From Cryptomeria japonica (taxonomy: Eukaryota > Streptophyta > Pinopsida > Cupressales > Cupressaceae): DNA of 64,000 nucleotides. The number at the start of each line of letters is the position of its first letter. Within the stretch, counting starts at the first letter, position 1. The stretch spans positions 402,084,939-402,148,938 of the forward strand of contig NC_081406.1 of assembly GCF_030272615.1 (NCBI RefSeq), written 5' to 3'. Position numbers and translations under genes: made by a program. Positions 12,523-24,500 of the stretch are shown here, piece by piece. Under the pieces are notes generated by a model. The model made no database searches and had not been told where the DNA came from. It worked only from the letters and a program-made list of their open reading frames with translations.

Positions 12523-13627
12523 TGATGGTATGATGAAAGAATAAGGATCCGGTGAATTAATGAGAGGAGGGGGTGAATCAGTAGATAGAAAAACTGATTA
12601 ACTTTCCTCTTACACAGAATTAACCTCTCAAGTAAACTCAAAACTATCAATGCAATACACTGTCAATATTGAACTGTCAAGATAAACCAGTTGTTTGTTA
12701 CAATAGATAATAGTAAACAACTTTAAACTTACAATAATCTAAATACTTTTACTTGACATAAGTAAAACCTTATTTTAGATTGTTACTAGTTACCATAACT
12801 TATCAAAGTGAAATAAGTAGTTAAGCAATTCAACCATAAAAACATAACCAAAAAAACATTCACCACTTGACAAAATTTTTTTGACATGGAAACCCAAATG
12901 GGAAAAACTACGATGAGATGGAACTCACAAGATAACTATCTGAACTCTTTTGAAGTTCACCCTATTAGGAGCCAAGCTTGTTAAAGCTTTTACAAAAAGT
13001 CATGTTAAGAACAAATCCTGTTAGGGACCACCCAGTTAAGGTATTGACTATAATGCCTTGTTAGAAGCAATACTTTATGAGGAGTAACCTTTGTAAATGA
13101 TTTAGAATCCAAGCTAATGGATCACCTGGTTAGAGGATTTGAATAGCACCAAGCTTGTTAGAGCTTACCCTATTAGGTGATTTAACTATTGTAATTGTTA
13201 GAAAATAATAGGAGTTTACTGATCTGTTAGAATAGTACTTCAGTTGCTTGTTCAGATCCTTTTCATGCTCCTATCTTCCTTTACACAAACTTCAGATACA
13301 TCATCTAGTTTGGAAACCACACACTCAACTGAAACTTTGCCAACACACTTAACAAAAACAACTCATCGACCTTATAAACAAATCAATTAGGTCAGTAACA
13401 CAACAAAAATCTAATTCTCTCATAGATATTACAAACAAATCAGTTTAGGTATGACCATTGGATTACATAACAATCTCTACACATCTTTCAAGAAATCCTC
13501 GACCGCTCCTTGATCACTGCTTCATCAAACTCAGTAACTCATCACACGATTTGCATTACATAGAATATACTTGTTTATTCCCTAGATGAAAAAACATTAA
13601 CTCAATGCACCAAAAATTCTTTGAAAT
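12523..13627 (-). repeat. Cop3 3' LTR, lacking part of U3
   Basis: It aligns with the 5' LTR (20006-20443 joined to 34104-34775) and includes the 'gggggtgaatcagtagatag' U5 region. Similarity stops at about 13627, whereas the 5' LTR continues another ~300 bp to 35079. A deletion of the U3 start in this copy is the simplest reading. The inner edge is therefore approximate. Confidence 0.7.
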
Positions 13628-13886
13628 TCTCTTCTTTAGTTTGTCTTTAGTTATAAGCTGGTAGTAGATCTTCTCTCTATCATCTCCCACTTAATCACAT
13701 AGTTCTTCTCCCTCTTTGACAACAATACCAAATTGAAAGTAAAACATGAAATATAATACTTCATTCTTCAGTATCAACAACCTACAACTTGATGCTAGCT
13801 CCCCCTGTGGAATAACTCCACTCCTTCATTAGTCCTACTAAAAAATTTTGCAAGTAGCTTCGAGATTGATGTAATCTACATCATGC
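13628..13886 (-). other. Cop3 3' untranslated region with PPT-like tracts
   Basis: This stretch lies between the RNase H stop and the LTR. On the minus strand it has CAAAGAGGGAGAAG (near 13700-13720) and CCACAGGGGGAGCT (near 13798-13812), either of which could be the PPT. No gene is present. Confidence 0.55.
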
Positions 13887-15430
13887 TCAATTTACCTCAT
13901 GAAGGGGTACAACCCCTAGCTGACTTCTAAGATACTCAAAAGTAGTCTTAAATAGAGGTTTAGTAAAGATATCTGCAAGCTGCTCCCTGGTAGAAACATT
14001 CTCTAAGATCACATCTTTACTCTGCACTTTTTCCCTCAAGAAATGATTTTTCAATTCAATGTGCTTGGTTCGTGCATGCAAGACAAGGTTCTTTGAAATA
14101 TTTATGGCACTGGTATTGTCACAAAATATATTTATAGGTTCTGAAAACTTCATCTTGAAACCTTCCAAAATGTGCCTCATCTAGATAGCCTGGGTACAAT
14201 TCATATAAGCTACAACATACTCAGCTTCAGCAATAGACTGTGAAATACAACTCTATTTTTTGCTACTCCATGAAACAAGTCTTCCTCCAAGAAATAATGC
14301 TCCATCGGTTGTACTTTTCCTATAATCAACATTACATGCCCAATCTGTATCTGTGTACACCTTCAAGTCAAAGTTTCCTTCATATGGATACCATAGTCCA
14401 TAGTCAAAAGTACCTTTCAAATATCTGAATATCCTCCTGGTTGCTATCAAATGTGTTTCCTTAGGATTCTTCTAGAATCTAGCAACTAGACCAACTACAT
14501 GAGCTATATCCAGTTTGCTGTGAACAATATAGTACAATTTTACAATCATTTACTTGTACTCTTTATCATCAATAGATTTGGCCTCATCTTCCTTAGACAA
14601 CTTACAACCTGTAACCATTGGTGTCCCAACTAGTTTATAGTCACTCATACCAAATATCTTTAATACCTCCTTCACATACTTAGATTGTGTAATGAAAATA
14701 CCACTCTTCATTTATTGTATTTGCAAACCTATGAATTTTTTTATCTCTCCCACTAGAGACATTTCAAACTCACTTTTCATTTCATTTGCAAAGTCATTGC
14801 TCATGTCATCATTACTTCCAAATGTGATATCATCTACAAACACTTCACTAACCAGTATCTTATCTCCTTCAAATTTGAGATATATGTTGCTATCTTCACT
14901 GGTTCTTTGAAAACCTATCTTCATCAGGTGTGAATGAAGCCTTTCATAACATGCTCTTGATGCTTTCTTTAATCCATATAGTGCCTTGTGCAACTTACAT
15001 ACCATGTCATTTTTATTAGTTAAAGCATAACCATCTGGCTACTCAATGTATACTTCTTCTAGTATTCCATTCAAAAATGTTGACTTCACATCTATCTGAT
15101 ATACTTTGAATCCCTTATATGCTGCAAATGCAAGTAAAGTTCTGACACCTTCCAGTATAGCCACTCATGCAAAATTCTCACCATAATCTTCTCCTTCTTC
15201 TTGTACATAACCTTTGCAAACCAATCTAGCTTTGTTGTCAACTACAACACCATCTTCAATCAGCTTGTTCCTAGAAACCCACTTAGTACCTATCACATTT
15301 TTATTTACCGGTCAAGGTACTAGAGTCCATGTATTGTTCTTCTCAATTTGTTCAATCTCCTCCATAGATTTAACCTAATGATCATCTCTAAATGCTTCCT
15401 TAGCAGTTCTAGGCTCAATAGTGGAGATCA
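13887..15430 (-). pseudogene. Cop3 reverse transcriptase and RNase H
   Basis: This is the copia RT (about 15430-14450) followed by RNase H (about 14450-13887), minus strand. The RT palm has FVDDITFGS (near 14826-14850) and HKALYGLKKASRACY upstream. RNase H shows CDNTSAINISKN and HARTKHIELKNHF, and the reading ends with a stop after VVPLHEVN. The text FEMSLVGEIKKFIGLQIQ is typical of the Maximus/SIRE group. Several stops and disrupted stretches (notably 14450-14700 and 15006-15560) make it non-functional. Confidence 0.9.
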
Positions 15431-15579
15431 TGCAAGAATTATCTTCTTCTGGTTAACACTCCAGCATCCTTATCCCCAATAATTTGTTCAGGATTGTGAT
15501 TGAGTCTCACATACCTCATAATAACATGATAATTATCTTCAAGTTATTCTTTATTATCATCTTCTTCTTCTCAATCTAC

Positions 15580-16483
15580 CTATTCTGGTTGAATTGGTAC
15601 ATCAATATATTCTTTACCGGTTTCAGGTTTCACAGGTTCTTGTTCCAAAAACACAATGCAAGGATCTTCATCCTTTTTCTCCATACTGGTTTCCCCTAAG
15701 ACTTCAAGATACTCATCCACTTGAACATCAACACTCTTAATTATTCTTTGTGTCTGGTTATTGTAGAATTTATGGGCCTTACTCTTGGTGGAATAACCAA
15801 GAAATATACCTTCATCACTTTTATCCTCAAACTTGCTAACATAGTCACCTCTCTTAATAAAAAAAATTCTCCCAAATATCTTGAAATAACTAACATTAGG
15901 TGATCTACCATACCAGTATTCATAAGGAGTCTTATCCTTACCTCTTTTTACCAAAATCCTATTCATTTTGTAGACAACTGTGCTGACAGCTTCTCTCCAG
16001 AAAGTCTTTGATACACCTCCTTGTATCAACATCATCCTAGCAACTTCAACAACTGACTGGTTGTTCCTCTCTGCAATACCATTCTATTGTGGTGTCCTTG
16101 GTGCAGAAAGCTACCATTTGATACCATTCTCTTCACAATATCTAGTGAATTCTTTAGAAGTGAATTCTCTGCCTTGATCAGTCCTCAGACACTTTATCTT
16201 CTTACCACTCTTCTTTGTTAGCTAAGTCCCTAAATGACTTGAACTTACCAAATGCCTCTGTTTTATCTTTCAAAAATGTGACCCACATCATCCTTGAGCA
16301 ATCATTAGTGAATATCATGAAATATCTATCACCTTGAATACTTTTAGTCCTTATTGGTCCACATAGGTCTGTATGAACCAAATCTAACAGATGCTCTGCT
16401 GAAAAAGACTTGCTCTTGAAAGTTGAGGATATCATCTTTCCCAACTGATACTCCTTACATAGAGCATTAACCAGTTTGTCCAA
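15580..16483 (-). pseudogene. Cop3 integrase
   Basis: The upstream part (16202-16483) holds YQLGKM of the zinc region and the first catalytic Asp in LVHTDLCGP. The downstream part (15580-16035) holds VSKTFWREAVSTVVYKMNR and the GIFLGYSTKSKAHKFY segment after the core. The stretch with the other two acidic residues (16036-16201) is broken by stops and frame changes. The two open pieces are in different frames, so no active integrase is made. Confidence 0.85.
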
Positions 16484-16500
16484 CTAAGGCAAACCTCTCA

Positions 16501-16953
16501 CTATTTTGTACTTACTTTAACAATGTTGTCAAAATTTATATGACAAAATATCCTACGCCAAAGCCAACTATCATCTATTTTAGCAATTAAATAGTTGCTG
16601 ACTTTAGGATTTAGGTGAAACAGGTTACCTTTAGTCTGCATGCCGGTTGCAATCAGTTCACCTTTGTTCCCATAGATTTTGCACATACCATTCTTAAACT
16701 CCAATGGATATCCTCTGTCATTGAGTTGTGCAACACTCAAAAGATTGTGTTTTGAACTTTCAACCCAGTAGACATCATCTACACTGCTCTTTCCATTAAG
16801 AGAAATAGTTCCCTTACCGTGAACCATGCAGGGTGAGTCATAACCAAATCTTACTCCGCCATCAAATTCCTTCAAAGAAAGAATTTTGCTCCGGTCACCA
16901 ATCATGTGATGTGAGCAACCACTATCAATGATCCTATCATCAGAATTATCCAT
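16501..16953 (-). pseudogene. Cop3 protease and GAG-pre-integrase
   Basis: This 150-codon open piece begins with the aspartic protease motif IIDSGCSHHM, where the catalytic DSG is intact. It continues through VDDVYWVESSKHNLLSVAQL to the GAG-pre-integrase domain (WLWRRIFCHINFDNIV). It is the best preserved part of Cop3 pol. Stops and frame changes separate it from gag upstream and integrase downstream. Confidence 0.85.
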
Positions 16954-17075
16954 GCGAGAAACTAAATCTTTCTCATCAGATGTCTCCTCTTTAATGACTA
17001 CAAATATAATGTCTTCATTAGCATCACCATCAGATTCCTCATCAGTGATACCACCATCAACTGCAATAAGACAAT

Positions 17076-17537
17076 TTATTTTTCCTTTTCCTTGTACTTC
17101 TTGAACTTGTCTCTCTTGTGCTCATTATCACCATTAGGATAGTTAGCAGCTATGTGTTCAATCTTGTTGCAAGAAAAACATTTCAAAGGTAATTTACCTC
17201 TATATTTACCGGTTCCTCTAGGCAATTGCTTGGCCAACAATGCTTCAAGATCAACCAAACTATCTTCATCATCAATTTCCAACTGGATCTAGATTCATGA
17301 TAGTGACTAACATCTCTTCTTTTCCTCATAGATGGGTTAGAAATAGAATCTCTAAATGTAGACTCATATTTTTGAACACTACCATTATACCCATTTAATT
17401 CAAAAGCAGCAAGCTTACCAATGATGGAGTCAAGGGTTACCTTGGTTTTGTCAATAGATTTTAGCTCCTGAATGGCTGCAACTCGGATAGCGTAGATCGG
17501 TAGCAAGGTTCTCAACACCTTACTAACTACTATGGCA
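17076..17537 (-). pseudogene. Cop3 gag, 3' part with zinc knuckle
   Basis: This is the C-terminal gag (AIVVSKVLRTLLPIYAIRVAAI, then IIGKLAAFELNGY) and a zinc knuckle CFSCNKIEHIAANY, in which the last Cys has become Tyr and the Gly before His is Glu. It is cut at 17538 by SoloLTR5. Removing that LTR and one TCATC joins GGKMDD directly to AIVVSKV in frame with the piece at 19507-19697. Confidence 0.85.
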
Positions 17538-17542
17538 TCATC

Positions 17543-19506
17543 TGTTGGCAACATCAAGGAATTGATTATGTGTTGTATTGATGTTTTATCATTGATGTCA
17601 ACACTAGATATTATGATTGGTTACCAGTAGATAGATTTTTGTTACCAGTAGAAGAACTAGTGTTACCGGCAGAAGGGACTGTCAGTTGGATACTATCGAC
17701 ATGTTTAGATCAATGGAATATGTTTTGGTCAGTTGGTATTGACTTGATGATTAGATGCTATCATACACTCTAGTAAGCCTATACCGATAAGGGTTTAAGG
17801 TTTTATCGATAGAGATTTTATTGAGAATCTTTGACAGGATGAATAAGTAGTGTTGGTGCGGCTTCTAGATGCAATTAAGGATGCATAAGGTGATCTTTGT
17901 TCATTCCTTGACTGATTGGAGATATTGCTTTGCCATGGTGGACCCAAATTAGGACTAGTACCTATCTAGGTTATGGACTGATATCTTGTTATGTGTTCTC
18001 TACACATTACCGGGATGATTTCTGGATTGGTTAGTGTTGTTTTGGTCTAAAGCTGACATGGTATATCATTATAATATGGATGTATGTAATGATCTTATTG
18101 TAATATCTTTTAGGTGGCCAACCTAATTGGTTTAGGCCTTAGGGTTTGTATAAATTGATGTAAGATCTCATTGTAGATCATGGTTGTAATGGTCATGGTC
18201 ATGGAATGAAATATCATATGCAAAGGAGATTTGGTCGATCATAGGTGATCAAATTGGGTTTATGTAAGAGGTCAAAGGCCTCTGATATTGAGCTTAACCA
18301 TGACTATAATCAGGCATGGTAGATGTTATCATTGGCATTTCATTCTTCTAGATTATTGTCCAATTATCTTGAGGTGGTTATAACTTCTCTATAGTTAGTG
18401 AGACTCCTTTGTAATGAGTAGTACGCTCTAGGTAGTGTGCCTTCTTGCATGTGCAAGCCCCTTATCCCCTTATTGTAACACATACTTTCTACAAAAGTAT
18501 CATCTGATTGTGGGTAGGCTTCCCACCATAGTTTTTCCCTTTATCAGGTTTTATCGATAGAGATTTTATTGAGAATCTTTGACAGGGTGCATAAGTAGTG
18601 TTGGTGCGGCTTCTAGATGCAATTAAGGATGCATAAGGTGATCTTTGTTCATTCCTTGACTGATTGGAGATATTGCTTTGCCATGGTGGACCCAAATTAG
18701 GACTAGTACCTATCTAGGTTATGGACTGATATCTTGTTACGTGTTCTCTACACATTACCAGGATGGTTTATGGATTGGTTAATGTTTTTTTGGTCTAAAG
18801 CCAACATGGCATATCATTGTAATGTGGATGAATGTAATAATCTTATTGTAATATCTTTTAGGTGGCTAACCTAATTGGTTTAGGCCTTAGGGTTTGTATA
18901 AATTGACGTAAGATCTCATTGTAGATCATGGTTATAATGGTCGTGGTCGTGGAATGAAATATCATATGCAAAGGAGATTTGGTCGATCATAGGTGATCAA
19001 ATTGGGTTTAAGTAAGAGGTGAAAGGCCTTTGATATTGAGCTTAACCGGGACTGTAATCAGGCATGGTAGACTCTATCATTGGCAGTTCATTCTTCTAGA
19101 TTGTTGTCCAATTATCTTGAGGTTGTTATAACCTATCTGTAGTCAGTGAGACTCCTTTGTAATGAGTAGTACACTCTAGGCAGTGTGTCTTCTTGCATGT
19201 GCAGGCCCCTTATTGTAACACATACTTTCTATAGAAGTATCATCTGACTATGGGTAGGCTTCCCACCATGGTTTTTCCCTTTATCAGGTTTTCCACGTAC
19301 AAATCATGGTGTTATGTGGTATGGTTGAATTGTGTTGATTCTCTATTTCATTCTTAAGTTTTATTGCTTACCGGTATATGTTTCTACTATTCCAGTATTC
19401 AATGTTTATGTGCTTCGGTTAAAGGTTATAAAGTGGTTTGATTAATATAATCTATTGACAACTGATTCACCCCCCTCCTCTCATTTGTCCACTGGTTATT
19501 CTAACA
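17543..19506 (+). mobile_element. SoloLTR5, solo LTR of a Maximus/SIRE-like copia, with an internal duplication
   Basis: A 1,964-bp LTR in plus orientation runs from TGTTGGCAAC to TTCTAACA. It is flanked by perfect 5-bp duplications TCATC (17538-17542 and 19507-19511) inside Cop3 gag. No internal region is present, so the usual cause would be LTR-LTR recombination. It is ~740 bp longer than its relatives (Cop2 1,221 bp, Cop6 ~1,227 bp) because of a tandem duplication. Confidence 0.9.
17801..19288 (+). repeat. tandem duplication inside SoloLTR5 (748 + 740 bp)
   Basis: Unit 1 is 17801-18548 and unit 2 is 18549-19288. Both start with 'ttttatcgatagagatttta' and end with 'tttttccctttatcagg'. The join shows microhomology AGGTTTT. 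Unit 2 lacks 8 bp (a CTTATCCC repeat step near 18475). Several substitutions separate the units, so the duplication is not very recent. Confidence 0.9.
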
Positions 19507-19960
19507 TCATCCATTTTACCACCAGCACTCTTGATCTCACCAACAATCTCTTTTATCCTTTGACCATACTGTTGGATATTCTTACCTTCAGCCACCGACA
19601 TGTCATCAAACTTTCCTCTTAGACTCTCTTCCTTGGCAATCTTCACATGTTTGTCACCACTGTAAATCTCTTCAAGTTTCTTCCATACCTCATGCATTCT
19701 TTAGACCATGAACATCAACATATTCTCCATTAGACACAGAACTGATAATAGCCTCTAGTGCTTGATTGTTTTCTTATTTCTCTTTCTTGTGATCATCAGT
19801 CATAATCCCACTAGGTTCAACATATTCAGTACCAACATGTTCCCAGTATTGATTTCCAAGACTTAATATAAATTTTCATTCTATCACTCCATATTCTATA
19901 GTTCTCTCTATTAAACTTCATACCTTCTTTTTCATGTTCTACAAGATCTTTACCTCAACT
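19507..19960 (-). pseudogene. Cop3 gag, 5' part
   Basis: This is the N-terminal half of the Cop3 gag. The clean part is 19697 down to the SoloLTR5 edge (MHEVWKKLEEIYSGDKHVKIAKEESLRG…KSAGGKMDD). Upstream, between 19700 and the primer site, the frame is degraded by stops. It is typical UBN2-family copia gag. Confidence 0.8.
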
Positions 19961-19992
19961 TTTTAGTCTTAGACCTCAGAGGACCTAAAATT

Positions 19993-20003
19993 CTCTAATA
20001 CCA
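19993..20003 (-). other. Cop3 primer binding site (tRNA-iMet, mutated)
   Basis: The minus strand reads TGGTATTAGAG, against the iMet complement TGGTATCAGAG. It is two bases from the LTR edge at 20006. Confidence 0.7.
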
Positions 20004-20005
20004 AT

Positions 20006-20443
20006 TGATGGTTTGATGAAAGAATAAGGATCCAGTCAATTACTGAGAGGGGGGGTTTGAATCAGTAGATAGAAAAACTGATAAACTTTCCTCTTACATA
20101 GAAATAACCTCTCAAGGAAACTTATAACTATCAATGCAATACACTGTCAAGATTAAACTGTCAAGATAAGCTAGTTATCTGTTACAATAGATAACAATAA
20201 ATAACTTGAAACTCACACTCATCCAAATACTTTTACTTGACATATGTAAAATATTATTTTATATTATTATCAATTACCATAACTTATCAAAGTGAAATAA
20301 GTAGTTAAGCAATTCAACCATAGAATCATAACCACAAAAACATTCACCACTTGACACAATATTTTTGATGTGGAAACCTAAATGGGAAAAACCATGGTGA
20401 GATGGAACTCACAAGATAACTATCTAAACTCTTCTAAAGTTTG
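20006..20443 (-). repeat. Cop3 5' LTR, inner part (left of TO2)
   Basis: It starts TGATGGTTTGATGAAAG as the 3' LTR does (12523) and is interrupted at 20443 by TO2. The 5 bp before TO2 are GTTTG. The LTR resumes at 34099/34104. Confidence 0.85.
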
Positions 20444-21015
20444 TGTTAGGCCCAATATAGAAAGCTAATGTACTGAGAGGGGAGGGGTGAATCAGTTTTC
20501 CAAAACTTTTCTTTTGTAATAACCTTACTATTATGCATAAATAGAATAGTGCAGTAACATAAAATAAAACTATAATCAATAGATAACATTCATACATGAT
20601 TCACTCCATAACACATATATTTTGGTCATGCAGAAACTCTTGGTTAGAGAGAAAAACTGGGGTGGGGATGGCACCCACAACTTCACTACTGTAATAATAA
20701 AGAATGCTCGGTTAGAGCTACATTTAGCTATTTCTGATAGCTTACCCTGTTAGGAGTATTAAGATCAGTTAGATCTACCTTACTAAAGGATTTATACAAC
20801 ACTATATAAGTGTAGCACCTGGTTAAAGGATTTACAACTTATAGACTTGGTTAGAGTCTTTTACCCTGTTAAAGGTTTCTCTTACAACTTCAAAATATTA
20901 CAATATAATCATTACAAATATCTACAACTTTACATTTGAAATGCTAAAGCAGATTCTATGTGCTCTGAATAAGATTACCTAGCTTGTAGCATACCTCGGT
21001 AACCCATAATGAAAC
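20444..21015 (-). repeat. TO2 3' LTR, left part (before Cop4)
   Basis: It starts TGTTAGGCCCAATATAG, identical to the 5' LTR start at 32943, and is broken at 21015 by Cop4. The last 5 bases, GAAAC, are the Cop4 target duplication. Confidence 0.9.
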
Positions 21016-21580
21016 TGTTGAGAAAATTGGTGTCTCAACCTTGCATTTATGCGAGGTTACTATTTATAGTAAGTTTTCATTTGAGCACGAAATGGTGCGA
21101 AACTCTCCCTGAAGCTTCTGGTTGGCTAGATAAGCATTCCGGTAAAGTTTCGTCGCAAGGTCACAGCTAGTTTTGAAGATATTAAAGTTTTCATCTTGGA
21201 GGAGTGCAATAAAATATTTAAACTTAATTTTGGGGACTTTAGAGGCTCCAAAACGCACTTCGCGAGCTTTCCGACGCTTCAAACGGTTCGTCAATCGGAC
21301 ACCCGGTTCTCAAGTTATGGCCTTTGGAAGTTTGTATTCCTGAAATAGGAAAAATAATTTGTATCGGATACATAAATGAGCGGTAAAAGGGAGCGACATG
21401 TGTTGATGTGTGCTTTAACATGTCATAGGGAATCTAGAAGGGAGATAAGGTCGGCTACACTTTATTGGGTGGTTTTAGCCCATGGTTTTGTAATACCGTT
21501 TGATGGTTTCTTGTATTGTATCTCCTATTTATGAGGTGTGTGAGATAGAGGTTGTGTGAAAGAGTCTTATGGCTATTGAG
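21016..21580 (+). repeat. Cop4 5' LTR, truncated and fused to gag
   Basis: It aligns with 25669-26281 of the 3' LTR but lacks a 48-bp hairpin-bearing segment near 21253. It stops at ATGGCTATTGAG (21569-21580), where gag begins. The last 281 bp of the LTR, the primer site and any leader are absent. Confidence 0.9.
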
Positions 21581-24500
21581 TCAGGGAGAATAGAGGTGGA
21601 GAAATTTAATGGAAGTAATTTTGAGATGTGGAAGCTGAAGATGGAAGATCTGCTAATAGATCGAGATCTTTGGGATGCTGTTGATGCGAATGTCCAAAGG
21701 CCCTCAGATCCTACTGCGGCAGCTCAGTATGATGTTATGGACCGGAAAGCCAAGGGTCTAATCAGACTGTGCCTGGCAGACTCTGTTCTAATCAATGTCC
21801 ATGAAGAAAACTCTGCAAAGAAGCTATGGACTAAGCTTGGTGAGATGTATCAAGTGAAATCTTTATTAAATCAAATTTTCTTAAGAAAGAAATTGTATTC
21901 CTTGAAGATGGAAGAGGGTGGACGAATTGCAGACCACCTGGAAGCATTCAATATGTTGGTGGCTCAATTAGTATCTGTCGGTGTTAAGATGGATGAGGAG
22001 GAGAAATGTCAGATCTTGCTTTGCTCTTTGCCTGATTCATGGGATTCTCTTGTTATGGCTATCGGTAGTACTTCTGTTGTTTTGAAATCTGAAGATGTGG
22101 TGGGTGCCCTACTCGGTGAAGAGATGCGAAGGAAGGTATCCATCAGTTCAAAGGAAGCCCTAACCGTTCGTGGAAGACCTAAGGAGAAAGGCAAGAAGAA
22201 TGAGAAGTGCGGCAAGTCCAAATCCAAAGGGAGATCGAAATCTCCTGGAAAGTCCAAAGTCATTTGCTGGAATTGCGGTAAACCGGGTCACATCCATAAG
22301 GACTGCAAAGAAGAAAAGAAGAAGAAAAAGAAAAAGTTTGATTCTGATTCTGAGTCCGACAAGGAAGATGGCGATGCATTTATTGCGGCTTTGGCGACTC
22401 ATGCAGGTAATGATGCCTGGCTAATTGACTCAGGTGCATCTTTTCATATGACTTCCAATAGAAATTGGTTTTCTGAATATGAAGGATTTAATGGAGGTAA
22501 GGTGTACTTGGGTGATGATTCACCTCTAGACATTGTTGGTCAAGGTAAAGTTAGAATCAGGTTTTCTGATGGTAGAATAAAAGGGATTAATGGTGTGCTG
22601 CATATCCCTGGATTAAAACGAAACCTGTTATCTGTGAGCAAACTAATAGATGCAGGTGTGCAGGTAGTCTTTTTTGAAACAGGATGTAAGATGATTAAGG
22701 GTGCTATGGTAGTTGCTAGAGGTGTCAGGTTTGGCACTTTGTATAAGCTTGAAGCATACACTGTTGAGTGTAATAGCACTTCTATAAAAAGTAAATCTGT
22801 GGATACCTCACTGGAAGATTTGAAGGTTTCACCTTCAGCAGATGGAAATGGTTTTTGGGTACCTAAGGGTGCTCTTTCGTCTGAAGCAAAGTTACCTGCA
22901 GAGAAGACTATGTTATGGCACCAAAGACTTGGCCACATTGGAGAAAAGGGTCTAAGGACCTTGAAAAATAAAAATCTTGTTGAAGGTTTGAATGATTGTA
23001 ATCTTGACTTTGATTTCTGTGAGCATTGCATTTATGGAAAACAAAACCGCGTCCAGTTTTACTCGAGTTCTCATAAAACTTGTGGTGTTTTGGATCTTAT
23101 CCATTCTGATGTGTTTGGTCCAGTAGATGTCTCTTCGATTGGAAAATCCACATATTATGTTTCATTTATTGATGATTTTAGTAGAAGGACATGGGTTTAT
23201 TTTCTAAAGAGTAAATCTCAAGTTTTTAGTCATTTTAAAGAATTTAAAGCAATGGTTGAGTTGCAGACTGGAAAGAAAATAAAATGTTTGAGAACTGATA
23301 ATGGCGGTGAGTTTTGCTCTAATGATTTTGATAGATTCTGTAAAGACTGTGGAATTAACAGGCAGAAGACAACTCCGTATTCTCCACAGCAGAATGGAGT
23401 TGCAGAAAGAATGAACAGAACACTGATGGAGAAGGCTAGGAGTATGTTGAGTGGTGCTGGTCTCGAACAAAAGTTTTGGGCTGAAGTTGTTGCCACTGCT
23501 TGCTACCTGATTAACAGGTCTCCTACATCAGCTCTTGTTGATAAAACGCCTATGGAAGCATGGTCAGGTCACAAGCCTTCATTGAAACATCTTAGAGTTT
23601 TTGGTTGCGAGGCATATGCACATGTGCCAAAGGAGAAGCGAACAAAGTTGGAGAACAAGGCTGTGAAATGTATCTTCATCGGGTATAGTTATGGCGTGAA
23701 AGGATACAAGCTTTGGGACCCTGTTGCACAAAAGGTAATTCACAGTAGAAGTGTTATTTTTAGATAAATTAAGTCTCCTTCTATTACATTGCAGCCAGAA
23801 TAGACTAAAAAAGAAGATGTGATTCAACTTCCTTCTACACCTGAAAGAGTTGAATCAAGACCCCTAGATAGGCAAGAATTTGAGGAGAGCTCGTCTAGCT
23901 CTGAATCTTCAGAAGAGGAGGAAGAACCTCCAACTCAGCTTGTTCGAAGGTCTACAAGACATAGACAACCACCTGAAAGGTATTCACCTGATGATTGGAG
24001 ATGTATTTTTTCTCTGAATACTAGTGTGGATGAACCAAAATCTGTAGAAGAGGCATTAGGTATGAATGATGCAGAATCCTGGAAGATTGCTATGGAGGAA
24101 GAAATGGCAGCTTTGAAAAAGAATGATACATGGGATCTTGTACCATTGCCTGAAGGATGAAAACCTGTTGGTTGTAAATGGGTGTTCAAGAAAAAGATTG
24201 GTTCAAATGGAAGCATTGAGAAGTATAAAGCAAGGTTGGTTGCAAAAGGCTACTCTCAGGTTGAGGGTGTTGATTACGGTGAGATATTTTCTCCTGTTGC
24301 AAAAATGACGTCCATTAGATTTTTGCTTTCTATTGCTACTGCTTATGATTTAGAGGTTGAGCAAATGGATGTGAAAACTGCTTTCCTTCATGGTGATTTG
24401 GAGGAAGATATTTATATGACACAACCAGAGCACTATGTGGTGAAAAGCAAAAGTAATTTGGTCTGTAAATTGAAAAAATCTTTGTATGGCCTCAAACAAA

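Noticed and set aside
13628-13886. A different U3 belonging to another element at the Cop3 3' LTR
   Set aside because: Purine tracts and continuity with the RNase H end fit 3' UTR better; a U3 deletion explains the difference with one event.
17801-19288. CRISPR-like or satellite repeat
   Set aside because: Only two long units of ~745 bp inside an LTR; no short repeats with spacers.
22540-23031. Minus-strand open frame of 163 codons
   Set aside because: It lies opposite Cop4 gag-pol, where the plus-strand reading has clear domains.
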